NCBI GenBank assembly: GCA_001771975.1
Contig: MERE01000081.1
Location: forward strand, 1-24,124
DNA: 24,124 nucleotides
Reading direction: 5' to 3'
From: Betaproteobacteria bacterium RIFCSPLOWO2_02_FULL_68_150
Lineage (GTDB): Bacteria; Pseudomonadota; Gammaproteobacteria; Burkholderiales; SG8-39
The translations under genes were made by a program, and so were the position numbers. Of the stretch, positions 7,515-15,823 are shown piece by piece; position 1 is the first letter of the stretch, and every line of letters begins with the position of its first letter. Below the pieces are notes generated by a model. That model was not told where the DNA came from. It was given only the letters and a program-made list of their open reading frames with translations, and did not search any database.

Positions 7515-9406
7515 CGGTGCTGCGTGCGTTGGCCGTGTTCGCCCTGTCGGCGCTGCTGTGGCCTGCGCACGCCGCGATCCTGGCCGAGGCCATCGAGACG
7601 CCGATGCTGAAGGACGACGTCGCCGCAGGAAAGCTCCCGCCGGTGGCCCTGCGTCTGCCGCGGGTGCCCCTGGTCGTGACGCTGGAGGGTGCCGCGGGCG
7701 AGCCTGGCCGGCATGGCGGCACGCTCAACACGCTGATCGGCCGCAGCCGCGACGTGCGCCTGCTGGTGGTGTACGGCTACGCGCGGCTGGCCGGCTACGA
7801 CCGCAGTCTCGCCATCGTTCCGGATATCCTCGAAAGTTACACGGTTGAGGAGGGCCGCCAGTTCACCTTCCGGCTGCGCAAGGGCCACCGCTGGTCCGAC
7901 GGTGAGCCCTTTACGACGGAGGACTTCCGCTACTACTGGGAAGACGTCGCCGGCAACCGGGAACTGAGCCCATCGGGCCCGCCGCGCGAGCTGCTGGTCG
8001 ACGGCGAACTGCCGAAATTCGAGGTGCTGGACGAGATCACGCTGCGCTATACCTGGTCGAAGCCCAATCCGGATCTCCTGCCCGGCCTCGCCGGGGCGTC
8101 ATCGCTGTTCATCTACCGCCCCGCGCACTACCTGCGCCGGTTTCACAAGAAATACTCGAAGAAGGTCGCGCAAGCGGAGGCCGACGGCAGCGCCAAGCGC
8201 AAGTGGTCGCAGGTGCACAACCGGCTCGACAACCTGTACCAGTTCGACAACCCGGACCTGCCGACGCTGCAACCCTGGATGAACACCACGCGGCCGCCCG
8301 CGGATCGCTTCGTCGCCGTGCGCAATCCGTTTTTCCACCGCGTCGACGCGAACGGCCGTCAGCTGCCCTACCTCGACCGGGTGGTGATGGCAGTCGCCGA
8401 CTCGAAGCTCATCCCTGCCAAGACCGGCGCCGGCGAGTCGGACCTGCAGGCGCGCGATATCCAGTTCAACAACTACACCTTTCTCAAGCAGAACGAGAAG
8501 CGCAACAATTTCCGCACCCTGCTGTGGCGCACCGGCACCGGCTCGCAATTCGCGCTCTACCCGAATCTGAACGTCAACGACGCGGTCTGGCGCAAGCTGC
8601 TGCGCGACGCGCGCTTGCGGCGTGCGCTGTCGCTGGCGATCGACCGCGCGCTGGTCAATCAGGTGGTCTACTTCGGCCTCGGCACCGAGTCGAACAACAC
8701 GGTGCTCTCGGACAGCCCGCTGTACCGGGAGCGCTATCGCAAGCGCTGGGCCAGCTACGACCGCAAGGCCGCCAACCGCCTGCTCGATGAGATCGGCCTG
8801 CCGCGCGGCGCCGACGGTGTGCGCCAGCTCCCCGACGGCAGGCCGCTCGAGATCATTGTCGAGACCGCGGGCGAAGGCACCGAGCAGAGCGACATCCTCG
8901 AGCTGATCCGCGAGACCTGGCGCGAGGCCGGCATCAAGCTGTTCACCAAGCCCTCGCAGCGCGAGAATTTCCGCAAGCGCGTGTTCTCGGGCGAGACCGT
9001 GATGTCGGTCTGGGGCGGCCTGGAGAACGGCATTCCGACTGCCGACATGAGCCCCGAGATGCTGGCGCCGACGAGCCAGCAGCAGCTGCAATGGCCGAAG
9101 TTCGGCCAGTTCGTCGAAACCGGCGGCAAGGTCGGCGAGGCGCCCGACATCGCCGAGGTCAAGGAGCTGGCGCGGCTGCTGCAGGCCTGGTACGGCAGCG
9201 CCGACCGCGCCGAGCGCGCAGGAATCTGGCACCGCATGCTCGACCTTCACGCCGAGCAGCAATTCGTCATCGGCGTGGTCTGCGGCGTTCCGCAGCCGGT
9301 GGTGGCGCGCAATTCATTGATGAACCTGCCGGCGCGCGGGGTCTACAACTGGAACCCGGGCGCCTTCTTCGGCATGTACCGTCCGGATACCTTCTGGTTC
9401 AAGTGA
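7511..9406 (+). CDS. periplasmic extracytoplasmic solute-binding protein (SBP_bac_5, peptide type)
   Basis: The start is GTG 7511 in a GTGA overlap with the ATPase stop (GTG 7517 is an alternative). The 631-residue product opens with a signal peptide, VLRALAVFALSALLWPAHA, with cleavage expected after AHA. No lipobox cysteine is present, so it should be a free periplasmic protein. The family pattern of SBP_bac_5/OppA is present: a 'xxYTFxLRkGxxWSDGxPfTaeDf' stretch reads here as FTFRLRKGHRWSDGEPFTTE (about residues 118-137). Later there is a segment RALSLAIDRALVNQVVYFG. Length and features are close to YejA-like proteins, which bind peptides. It delivers substrate to the permeases at 9414-11605. 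Confidence 0.9.
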   Translation: MTVLRALAVFALSALLWPAHAAILAEAIETPMLKDDVAAGKLPPVALRLPRVPLVVTLEGAAGEPGRHGGTLNTLIGRSRDVRLLVVYGYARLAGYDRSLAIVPDILESYTVEEGRQFTFRLRKGHRWSDGEPFTTEDFRYYWEDVAGNRELSPSGPPRELLVDGELPKFEVLDEITLRYTWSKPNPDLLPGLAGASSLFIYRPAHYLRRFHKKYSKKVAQAEADGSAKRKWSQVHNRLDNLYQFDNPDLPTLQPWMNTTRPPADRFVAVRNPFFHRVDANGRQLPYLDRVVMAVADSKLIPAKTGAGESDLQARDIQFNNYTFLKQNEKRNNFRTLLWRTGTGSQFALYPNLNVNDAVWRKLLRDARLRRALSLAIDRALVNQVVYFGLGTESNNTVLSDSPLYRERYRKRWASYDRKAANRLLDEIGLPRGADGVRQLPDGRPLEIIVETAGEGTEQSDILELIRETWREAGIKLFTKPSQRENFRKRVFSGETVMSVWGGLENGIPTADMSPEMLAPTSQQQLQWPKFGQFVETGGKVGEAPDIAEVKELARLLQAWYGSADRAERAGIWHRMLDLHAEQQFVIGVVCGVPQPVVARNSLMNLPARGVYNWNPGAFFGMYRPDTFWFK

Positions 9407-9413
9407 GCGCCCC

Positions 9414-10439
9414 GTGCTGAGCTATACCGTGCGCCGATTGCTGATCATGATTCCGACGCTGCTCGTGATCAGCTTCGTGACGTTCAGCATCATCAAGCTG
9501 CCGCCCGGCGACTTCCTTTCCAACCAGATCGCCGAGCTGAGGAGCCAGGGCGACAACGCGGCGCTGGAAAAAGTCGAGTTCCTGCGCAAGCAATACGGAC
9601 TCGACCGGCCGTTCCCGGAGCAGTACGCGGTCTGGGTCGGATTATGGCCGGGCGAGAAGGGCTTTTCCGGGCTGCTGCAGGGCGATTGGGGCTGGTCGTT
9701 CGAATACGATCTCCCGGTCGGCGACGTCGTGGGCGACCGCATGCTGCTGTCGTTCATCCTGAATTTTTCGGTGATCCTGTTTACCTGGGCGGTCGCGTTT
9801 CCGATCGGCGTCTATGCCGCCACGCACCAGTACAGTTGGGGCGACCACGGGCTGACGCTCCTCGGTTATGTCGGCCTCGCGACGCCCAACTTCCTGTTCG
9901 CGCTCGTGCTGATGTACTTCGCCAACATCGAGTTCGGCCTTTCGATCGGCGGCATCATGGATCCGGATTATCTGGGCCAGCCGTGGAGCCTGGCGAAATT
10001 CGGCTCGGTGCTGCAGCACCTGTGGATCCCGGTGCTCGTGATCGGAACTTCCGGCACCGCCGCGATGATCCGTCGCCTGCGCGCCAATCTGCTCGACGAG
10101 CTGCAAAAGCAGTACGTGGTGACGGCGCGCGCGCGCGGCGTGCCGCAGCTGCGGCTCCTGATCAAGTATCCGATGCGCATGGCGCTCAACCCGTTCATCG
10201 CCGATATCGGCAACCTGCTGCCGAGCGTGATTTCGGGCTCGGCGATCGTCGCGGTGGTGCTGTCGCTGCAGACTTCCGGGCCGATGCTGCTCGAGGCGTT
10301 GCGCAGCCAGGACCAGTACCTGGCGGGTTCGTTTCTCATGTTCCTGTCGCTGCTGACGGTTATCGGCATGTTCATCTCCGACCTGTTGCTGGCGGCGCTG
10401 GATCCGCGCATCCGGCTCACCGGCGGCGCCGCCAAATGA
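9414..10439 (+). CDS. peptide-type ABC importer permease (DppB/YejB-like)
   Basis: This 341-residue inner-membrane permease starts at GTG 9414, seven bases after the binding-protein stop. The N-terminus, YTVRRLLIMIPTLLVISFVTF, is the typical first helix of DppB/OppB-type permeases. A periplasmic segment then leads to further helices at roughly residues 110-135, 140-165, 200-220, 255-285 and 300-325. The cytoplasmic coupling (EAA-type) region is YVVTARARGVPQLRLLIKYP, which contacts the ATPase. It pairs with the second permease, whose ATG overlaps this stop (ATGA, 10436-10439), to form the channel. Confidence 0.92.
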   Translation: MLSYTVRRLLIMIPTLLVISFVTFSIIKLPPGDFLSNQIAELRSQGDNAALEKVEFLRKQYGLDRPFPEQYAVWVGLWPGEKGFSGLLQGDWGWSFEYDLPVGDVVGDRMLLSFILNFSVILFTWAVAFPIGVYAATHQYSWGDHGLTLLGYVGLATPNFLFALVLMYFANIEFGLSIGGIMDPDYLGQPWSLAKFGSVLQHLWIPVLVIGTSGTAAMIRRLRANLLDELQKQYVVTARARGVPQLRLLIKYPMRMALNPFIADIGNLLPSVISGSAIVAVVLSLQTSGPMLLEALRSQDQYLAGSFLMFLSLLTVIGMFISDLLLAALDPRIRLTGGAAK

Positions 10440-11605
10440 GCGCTCCCGCACGCGCCGAGGCGATCGGGCATTACGTCTCCGGCGAGCCGTTCGACCCGCA
10501 GGCGACGGAATGGCTCACGCCGGAACAGGAGCGCTTCTATCGCGCCTCGCAGTGGCGGATCATGTGGTGGAAATTCCGGCGCCACCGCATCGCCGTGATC
10601 TCGGGCGTCATCCTGCTGCTGTTCTACGCCTCGACCCTGGTGAGCGAGATGCTGGCGCCGTACAACCTGCACACGCGCGACACGCGCCACATCTACGCGC
10701 CGCCGCAGGAAATTCACCTGTTCCACGAGGGGCGCCTGGTCGGACCGTTCGTCTACGGCTACGCGATGCGCCTCAACATGGATTCGCTGAAGCGCGAGTA
10801 CACGCCCGATGCAGCGAAGGTGCAGCCGCTGCGGTTTTTCTGCCTGGGCGACGAATACGAGTTCTGGGGACTCGTCGAGGGCAGCTTCCACCTCGCGTGC
10901 CCGGCGGCGGGCGGCACGCTGTACCTGCTGGGCACGGACCGGCTCGGGCGCGACCTGCTGTCGCGCATCCTCTACGGCACGCGCATTTCGCTCACGGTCG
11001 GACTGCTGGGAATCCTCGTCAGCTTCGTCATCGGCATTACGCTGGGCGGGATTTCGGGCTACTACGGCGGCTGGCTCGACAACCTGATCCAGCGCTTCAT
11101 CGAAATGGTGCGCTCGTTTCCCGAGTTGCCGCTGTGGATGGCGCTCTCGGCGGCGCTGCCGGTCAACTGGAGCCCGCTGCTGGTCTATTTCGGCATCACC
11201 ATCATTCTCGGCCTGCTCGACTGGCCGGGGCTGGCGCGCGCCGTGCGCTCCAAGCTGCTGGCGCTGCGCGAGGAGGATTTCGCCGCGGCCGCCGTGCTCA
11301 TGGGCGCAGGACCGGGGCGCGTCATCGGCCGGCACCTGCTGCCGAGCTTCGCCAGCCACCTGATCGCATCGGTTACGCTTTCGGTCCCGGGCATGATTCT
11401 CGGCGAAACGGCACTGTCGTTCCTGGGTCTGGGCCTGCGTCCTCCGGTCACCAGCTGGGGCGTGCTGCTCAACGAGGCGCAGAACATCAATGCGGTGGCG
11501 CTCTATCCGTGGATCATGATGTCGGTGGTGCCGGTATTCGTCGTCGTGCTGGCGTTCAATTTCCTGGGCGATGGGCTGCGCGACGCGGCCGATCCCTACA
11601 AGTAG
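10436..11605 (+). CDS. peptide-type ABC importer permease (DppC/YejE-like) with enlarged periplasmic segment
   Basis: This 389-residue permease starts at ATG 10436 in a 4-base overlap with the first permease. Residues 1-50 are cytoplasmic and the first helix spans about 52-72. An unusually long periplasmic stretch (about 73-160, containing one Cys each near 136 and 155) follows. The family hallmark LLGTDRLGRDLLSRILYGTR lies at 164-183, then the transporter core. The coupling segment reads AAAAVLMGAGPGRVIGRHLLP. The C-terminus ends GDGLRDAADPYK, the standard DppC/YejE ending, so the protein is complete. It ends one base before the stop of the oppositely oriented methyltransferase, leaving no room for a separate terminator. 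Confidence 0.92.
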   Translation: MSAPARAEAIGHYVSGEPFDPQATEWLTPEQERFYRASQWRIMWWKFRRHRIAVISGVILLLFYASTLVSEMLAPYNLHTRDTRHIYAPPQEIHLFHEGRLVGPFVYGYAMRLNMDSLKREYTPDAAKVQPLRFFCLGDEYEFWGLVEGSFHLACPAAGGTLYLLGTDRLGRDLLSRILYGTRISLTVGLLGILVSFVIGITLGGISGYYGGWLDNLIQRFIEMVRSFPELPLWMALSAALPVNWSPLLVYFGITIILGLLDWPGLARAVRSKLLALREEDFAAAAVLMGAGPGRVIGRHLLPSFASHLIASVTLSVPGMILGETALSFLGLGLRPPVTSWGVLLNEAQNINAVALYPWIMMSVVPVFVVVLAFNFLGDGLRDAADPYK

Positions 11606-11606
11606 C

Positions 11607-12440
11607 TCAGGCGAGCTTTCTCAGCCACAGGCTGCTCTCGCGCGCCCCGGCGACGAGCGGCAGCCGGCCGAGCACGCCGCGCAAAATCCATTCGGCACGC
11701 CGCCGGACGAGGTAGGCGCTTGCGAACTCGATCGCGTAGGCGCCGCTCGCGACGAGCGCCGCCACCGCGAGCTGCTCGTTGTAACCGCGCCAGCCCCAGT
11801 CGGCAGGGTAATCCTGCGGCAGGAAAATGTCGTGAAAGTGCACCCGCACGCCGGCGGGCAGCGCCGGCAGAATGCGATTGACGAGATGGTCGACGTCGGT
11901 GCCGGGCATCAGCACGTGACTCGAATCGATCACCAGCAGGTCACTCGCCGCCAGCCGGGAGAACGGCGCTTCGCCTGCGTCTTGCACGGTGCTCCGGATG
12001 AGCTCGAGGTCGAGCCCGGCGAGGCTCGCGCGTGGCGCCGGATCGATTGCAGTGATGCGCGAGGTGCCGCCCGCGTCCGCGACCGCGCGTGCGAGGAAGC
12101 GGGTCGAGTGCCCCGAGCCGACCTCGACGATGCGGCGCGGCGCGTGACGCCGCACCATGGCGTAGGCGGCTGCCGCATCGAGCCGCGGAAACCAATCCTG
12201 CTTCCAGCGCGGCGCGGGCGGCGGCTCGCCGCCCAGCCGTTCGAGCGCCACGCCGCATTCCTCGATGGCGGCAAGGTGCGCCGCGCAGGCGTTCTCGGCG
12301 GCCGCAAAGACGCCGGCGAGCGCTGCATACGGCGGCAGCGAACCCGGCGCCGGGAGCGCGGCCGCGCCGCGGTACGGGATGAAGAAGCCGCGTCGCGCCA
12401 GGCCGAGCGCGGTGAGCACGCCATCGAACCTGCGTCTCAC
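11607..12440 (-). CDS. class I SAM-dependent methyltransferase
   Basis: The 277-residue product from GTG 12440 begins MRRRFDGVLTALGLARRGFFIPYR. The frame stays open to 12560 with further GTG/TTG codons, but those residues are Arg-rich and look non-coding, so the exact start is uncertain. SAM-binding motif I is VEVGSGHS (105-112), motif II region ITAIDPAPR (129-137). A Methyltransf_24-like core follows, with LLVIDSSHVLMPGTD (168-182) and VHFHDIFLPQDYP (200-212), where Asp172, His175, His203 and Asp204 could be substrate or metal ligands. The substrate is unknown; sugar or small-molecule O-methylation is possible given the glycan genes about 6 kb away. It is divergent from the ABC protein at 12596. 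Confidence 0.82.
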   Translation of the reverse strand: MRRRFDGVLTALGLARRGFFIPYRGAAALPAPGSLPPYAALAGVFAAAENACAAHLAAIEECGVALERLGGEPPPAPRWKQDWFPRLDAAAAYAMVRRHAPRRIVEVGSGHSTRFLARAVADAGGTSRITAIDPAPRASLAGLDLELIRSTVQDAGEAPFSRLAASDLLVIDSSHVLMPGTDVDHLVNRILPALPAGVRVHFHDIFLPQDYPADWGWRGYNEQLAVAALVASGAYAIEFASAYLVRRRAEWILRGVLGRLPLVAGARESSLWLRKLA

Positions 12441-12576
12441 GCGAAGCGCACTGCCGCGAATGCGCCGCACCTGCCGCCGCCCGTCATGCCGCCTGCGCTC
12501 ATGGCGCAAATATAGCGGATCGCCGGCGGCCGCCGAGGCCGACGCCTGGATTGCGTGCAAATGCGGCCGGGAACGG

Positions 12577-12582
12577 TAATAT
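12577..12582 (+). promoter_or_regulatory. possible -10 element in the 155-bp divergent gap
   Basis: The gap between the methyltransferase start and the ABC gene (12441-12595) contains TAATAT at 12577-12582. This is one mismatch from TATAAT, in the only AT-rich patch of the gap. No good -35 lies at 16-18 bases; TTGCGT at 12551 is 20 bases away. Used as a -10, it would start transcription near 12589, only a few bases before ATG 12596, and would favour ATG 12617 as the real start. The evidence is weak. Confidence 0.3.
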
Positions 12583-12595
12583 CGGGGTCGCTGGA

Positions 12596-15331
12596 ATGGA
12601 AGCGAAAGCGCCGCCGATGGAACGCAGTCTGTTCGGATACATCATTCGTTACAGCAAGCGCGATCAGTTGCTGATCGTTCCGCTCGTGTTCGTGTCGATG
12701 GTCCTGTACTTCCTCTCGCTGGATCTGCCCAAAACCATCATCAACGAGCCGATCCAGGGCAAGCGCTTTCCCGATCCCGAATCGAGCGTCGCGTTCCTGA
12801 ACATCGTGCTCCGGCTGCCCGAGTTTCTCGGCGGCGACTGGCGCCTGTTCAACGGTTTCGTGCTGGAGCGCATGCCATACCTGTTCGCTCTCGCGCTGGC
12901 GTTCCTCGGCCTGATCGTGGCGAACGGGGGGCTCAAGTACCAGATCAACACGATGAAGGGCTGGATGGGGGAGCGCATGCTGCGCCGGCTGCGCTACGCC
13001 CTGTTCGATCACATTCTGCGCTTTCCGCTGGCGCGCTTCCGGCGCGTGAAGTCGGCGGAGCTCGCCACCATGATCAAGGACGAAGTCGAGCCGCTCGGCG
13101 GGTTCGTCGGCGAGGCACTGATCACGCCGCTCATGCTCGGCGGCCAGGCGCTCACCGCGCTGCTGTTCATCCTCTATCAGCACATCTATCTCGGCATGAT
13201 CGCGCTCGGCATGGTGGCGGTTCAGGCGGTGATCATACCCAAGATGCGCCGGCGCCTGCTGACGCTCGCCAAGCAACGGCAGCTCACGGCACGGCAACTC
13301 GCCGGACGCATCGCGGAAGTGTCCGACGGCGCGGTGGAAATCCATGCCCACGACACTTCGAACTTCGAGCGTGCTGACATTGCGGCGCGACTGGGCCGGA
13401 TGTTCCGCATCCGCTTCGAGTTTTTCCAGCGCAAGTTCATGATCAAGTTTCTGAACAACTTCCTGTCGCAAATGACGCCGTTCCTGTTCTACTCGATCGG
13501 CGGCTACCTGGTGATCGTCGGCAAGCTCGACATCGGCGCGCTGGTGGCGGTGATCGCGGCCTACAAGGACCTGCCGACGCCGGTGAAGGAACTCATCGAC
13601 TGGGACCAGCAGCGGCTCGACGTGCAGATCAAGTACACGCAGGTGATGGAGCAGTTCATGGTCGAGAACCTCGCGCCGCCGGAGCAGCAGGCGGTGATCG
13701 AGCGGCCGCCGCTGCCGCAGCAGGGCACGATTTGCGCGACCAACCTCTCGCTGGTGGATGAGTCGGGAAACAAGGTCGTCGACGGCGTGTCCTTCGAGGT
13801 CGACCTCGCTTGCCACGTCGCGGTGGTCGGGCGGGCCGATAGCGGGCGCAGCGAGCTGGCGCAGCTGCTCGCCCGCCTGTTGCCTCCGTCCAGCGGTACG
13901 GTGACCATGGGCGGCATCGACATTACGCGCGCTCCCGAAGCGGTCACGGGGCGGGCGCTCGCCTACGTCGGTTCGTCGTCGTACCTTTTTCCGGTGAGCG
14001 TGCGCGAGAATCTGCTCTACGCCCTCAAACACCGACCCGTGCGCGAAGCGGTGTACGAGGGCGAGGTGTTGCGCGAGCGCGAGTTCCAGTTGCGCGAGGC
14101 GCTGCGCACCGGCGGCACCTCGCTCGACATCGGCGCGGACTGGATCGATTACGACTCGGCCGGTGTCGTCAACGCGGAGGAGCTGGAGAACTGCATTCTC
14201 GACGTTCTCAAAGTCGTCGAGTTGGAGGAGCCGCTGTTCGAGCGCGGTCTGCGCAGTGCGGTCGAGCCGGCGCGCAGCGCGGAACTGCGCGATCGCCTGC
14301 TCGTGGCGCGCGAGGCGATGCGCGAGCGGCTGGCGTCCCTCGACATGCAGGACTGGGTCGAACGCTTCGATCCGGCGCGCTACAACCGCAACGCAACGCT
14401 GGCGGAGAACCTGCTGTTCGGCGCGCCGGTCGGCAAGGCGTTCGACGTCGACAACCTGGGGAGCAACGCCTATGTGGCGCAGGTGCTCGACGAGACCGGA
14501 TTGACCGCCGACCTGCTCGGCGTGGGACACCAGCTCGCCGGCACCATGGTGGAGCTGTTCAGCGACCTGCCGCCGGGGCACGAGTTCTTCGAGCGTTTCG
14601 CCTTCATTCGCCACGAGGATCTGCCGAACGTCAAGGCGATCCTGGCGCGGGTGGCGGAGTTCGGGCTGACCGGAATCGACGCGGCGGACCGCAGCCAGCT
14701 GCTGGCGCTGCCGTTCAAGCTGATCTCGGCCCGGCATCGCCTGGGATTGATCGACGAGGCCCTGGAGGGCCGTGTGCTGGAGGCGCGGCGCTATTTCGCG
14801 ACCCGCCTGCCCGAGCGCCTGCGACGTTCGGTGGAATTTTTCGATCCGACACGCTATACCAGCGCGGCTTCGCTGCAGGACAACATCCTGTTCGGCAAGA
14901 TCGTGTCCGGCCAGGCGGACGCCTCGCAGCGCATCGGCGAGTTGCTGCGCCAGGTGCTGGAAGAACTCGGCCTGCGGCCGCTGGTGGTCAAGATCGGACT
15001 CGATTACCAGGTCGGAGTCGCCGGCGCACGCCTGTCGGTCGCGGAGCGGCAGAAGGTCGCCCTCGCGCGCGCGATCCTGAAGCGCCCCGCGGTGCTGATT
15101 CTGGACCAGGCGCTGGGAGTGCTCGATCCGGCGTCACAAGCCATCGTCGGCGACCGCATCATCGAGCATCGCAGGTCCGGCGGCATCATCTGGGTGTTGC
15201 AGCGCGCCGACGCGGCGCAACAGGCGCGCCATGTCCTGGTGCTCGAACACGGGCGCCTGGTCGAGCAGGGCGTGTTTGACGAGCTGAAGCGCAACGGCAG
15301 CGCGTTGAACAGACTTCTCAAGGAAGGTTGA
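12596..15331 (+). CDS. ABC exporter-like membrane protein with degenerate, expanded nucleotide-binding domain
   Basis: The product is 911 residues from ATG 12596 (ATG 12617, 904 residues, is equally plausible). The first ~330 residues form an exporter-type membrane domain with helices near 24-44, 95-115, 180-220 and 295-330. A nucleotide-binding domain starts near 385, but its catalytic positions are changed. Walker A is GRADSGRS (412-419) with Arg418 for Lys. The Q-loop Gln is Ser (about 460). The signature is LSVAE (813-817). Walker B is LILDQ (834-838) with Gln838 for the catalytic Glu. The switch His is Gln869. About 350 residues are inserted between Q-loop and signature; normal exporters have about 50 there. 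The insert repeats the motif FDPxRY...ENxLFG twice (591-609 and 749-767). The frame is intact throughout, so this is not ordinary decay. It is followed after 20 bases by a cNMP-binding protein. Transport, if any, may not be driven by its own ATP hydrolysis. Confidence 0.85.
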   Translation: MEAKAPPMERSLFGYIIRYSKRDQLLIVPLVFVSMVLYFLSLDLPKTIINEPIQGKRFPDPESSVAFLNIVLRLPEFLGGDWRLFNGFVLERMPYLFALALAFLGLIVANGGLKYQINTMKGWMGERMLRRLRYALFDHILRFPLARFRRVKSAELATMIKDEVEPLGGFVGEALITPLMLGGQALTALLFILYQHIYLGMIALGMVAVQAVIIPKMRRRLLTLAKQRQLTARQLAGRIAEVSDGAVEIHAHDTSNFERADIAARLGRMFRIRFEFFQRKFMIKFLNNFLSQMTPFLFYSIGGYLVIVGKLDIGALVAVIAAYKDLPTPVKELIDWDQQRLDVQIKYTQVMEQFMVENLAPPEQQAVIERPPLPQQGTICATNLSLVDESGNKVVDGVSFEVDLACHVAVVGRADSGRSELAQLLARLLPPSSGTVTMGGIDITRAPEAVTGRALAYVGSSSYLFPVSVRENLLYALKHRPVREAVYEGEVLREREFQLREALRTGGTSLDIGADWIDYDSAGVVNAEELENCILDVLKVVELEEPLFERGLRSAVEPARSAELRDRLLVAREAMRERLASLDMQDWVERFDPARYNRNATLAENLLFGAPVGKAFDVDNLGSNAYVAQVLDETGLTADLLGVGHQLAGTMVELFSDLPPGHEFFERFAFIRHEDLPNVKAILARVAEFGLTGIDAADRSQLLALPFKLISARHRLGLIDEALEGRVLEARRYFATRLPERLRRSVEFFDPTRYTSAASLQDNILFGKIVSGQADASQRIGELLRQVLEELGLRPLVVKIGLDYQVGVAGARLSVAERQKVALARAILKRPAVLILDQALGVLDPASQAIVGDRIIEHRRSGGIIWVLQRADAAQQARHVLVLEHGRLVEQGVFDELKRNGSALNRLLKEG

Positions 15332-15351
15332 TCGCGGGCAGGAGGTGAGCC

Positions 15352-15804
15352 ATGTCGTTGGAACAGGAAGTTGAATTGATCCGGCAATTCCCGATCTTCA
15401 GCAAGATCGCGCCCGCAATGCAGAAACTGTTGTGCTTTGGCAGCGAGCGCCTGACCTATGACCCGGGTCAGGTCATGATCCACGTGGGCGATGCGGCCGA
15501 TGCCGCCTTCGTCATCATCGACGGTTCGGTGGAGGTCTCGGTGCCGACGCCGCGCGGGACGGTCGTCGTCAATACCAGCGGCAAGAACGAAATCGTTGGC
15601 GAGATCGGCATTTTTGGCGATATGCGGCGCACCGCCACGGTCACGGCGGTCACCAAAGTCGAGGTCCTGCGCATCTCGAAGGACCTGTTCATGAACGTCG
15701 TGCGGCAGAACCCGGACGCGGCGATCGAGTTGATCAAGATCCTCGCCACGCGCCTCGCCAACACGACGCAGCAGCTGATCAAGAGTTCCACGGCCCCGAA
15801 GTAG
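15352..15804 (+). CDS. stand-alone cyclic nucleotide-binding domain protein
   Basis: This 150-residue protein has one Crp-type cNMP-binding β-barrel and no helix-turn-helix, so it is not a DNA-binding regulator. The phosphate-binding cassette reads V-G-E-I-G-I-F-G-D-M-R-R-T-A-T-V (82-97). It keeps the Glu (84) and Arg (93) that hold the ribose 2'-OH and the cyclic phosphate in CRP, with Thr94 where CRP has Ser/Thr, so ligand binding is plausible. A strong ribosome-binding site, AGGAGGT, lies at 15340-15346, just ahead of ATG 15352. It starts 20 bases after the degenerate ABC gene and is probably co-transcribed. The likely role is a regulatory subunit that senses a cyclic nucleotide for that membrane protein; this is inference from adjacency. 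It converges on osmC-like with a 19-base gap. Confidence 0.88.
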   Translation: MSLEQEVELIRQFPIFSKIAPAMQKLLCFGSERLTYDPGQVMIHVGDAADAAFVIIDGSVEVSVPTPRGTVVVNTSGKNEIVGEIGIFGDMRRTATVTAVTKVEVLRISKDLFMNVVRQNPDAAIELIKILATRLANTTQQLIKSSTAPK

Positions 15805-15823
15805 GGGTGGCAGGCAGCCGCCG

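Noticed and set aside
14146..14187. EF-hand-like loop in the ABC insertion (DYDSAGVVNAEE)
   Set aside because: Position 5 is Ala rather than a calcium ligand, there is only one copy, and the surrounding helices do not look like an EF-hand pair; most likely coincidence.
12437..14737. Very long open frame (766 codons) on the - strand across the ABC gene
   Set aside because: Its translation is rich in Arg, His, Gln and Glu with no recognisable domain, and it mirrors a clearly coding + strand gene. Long antisense frames are expected at this GC content.
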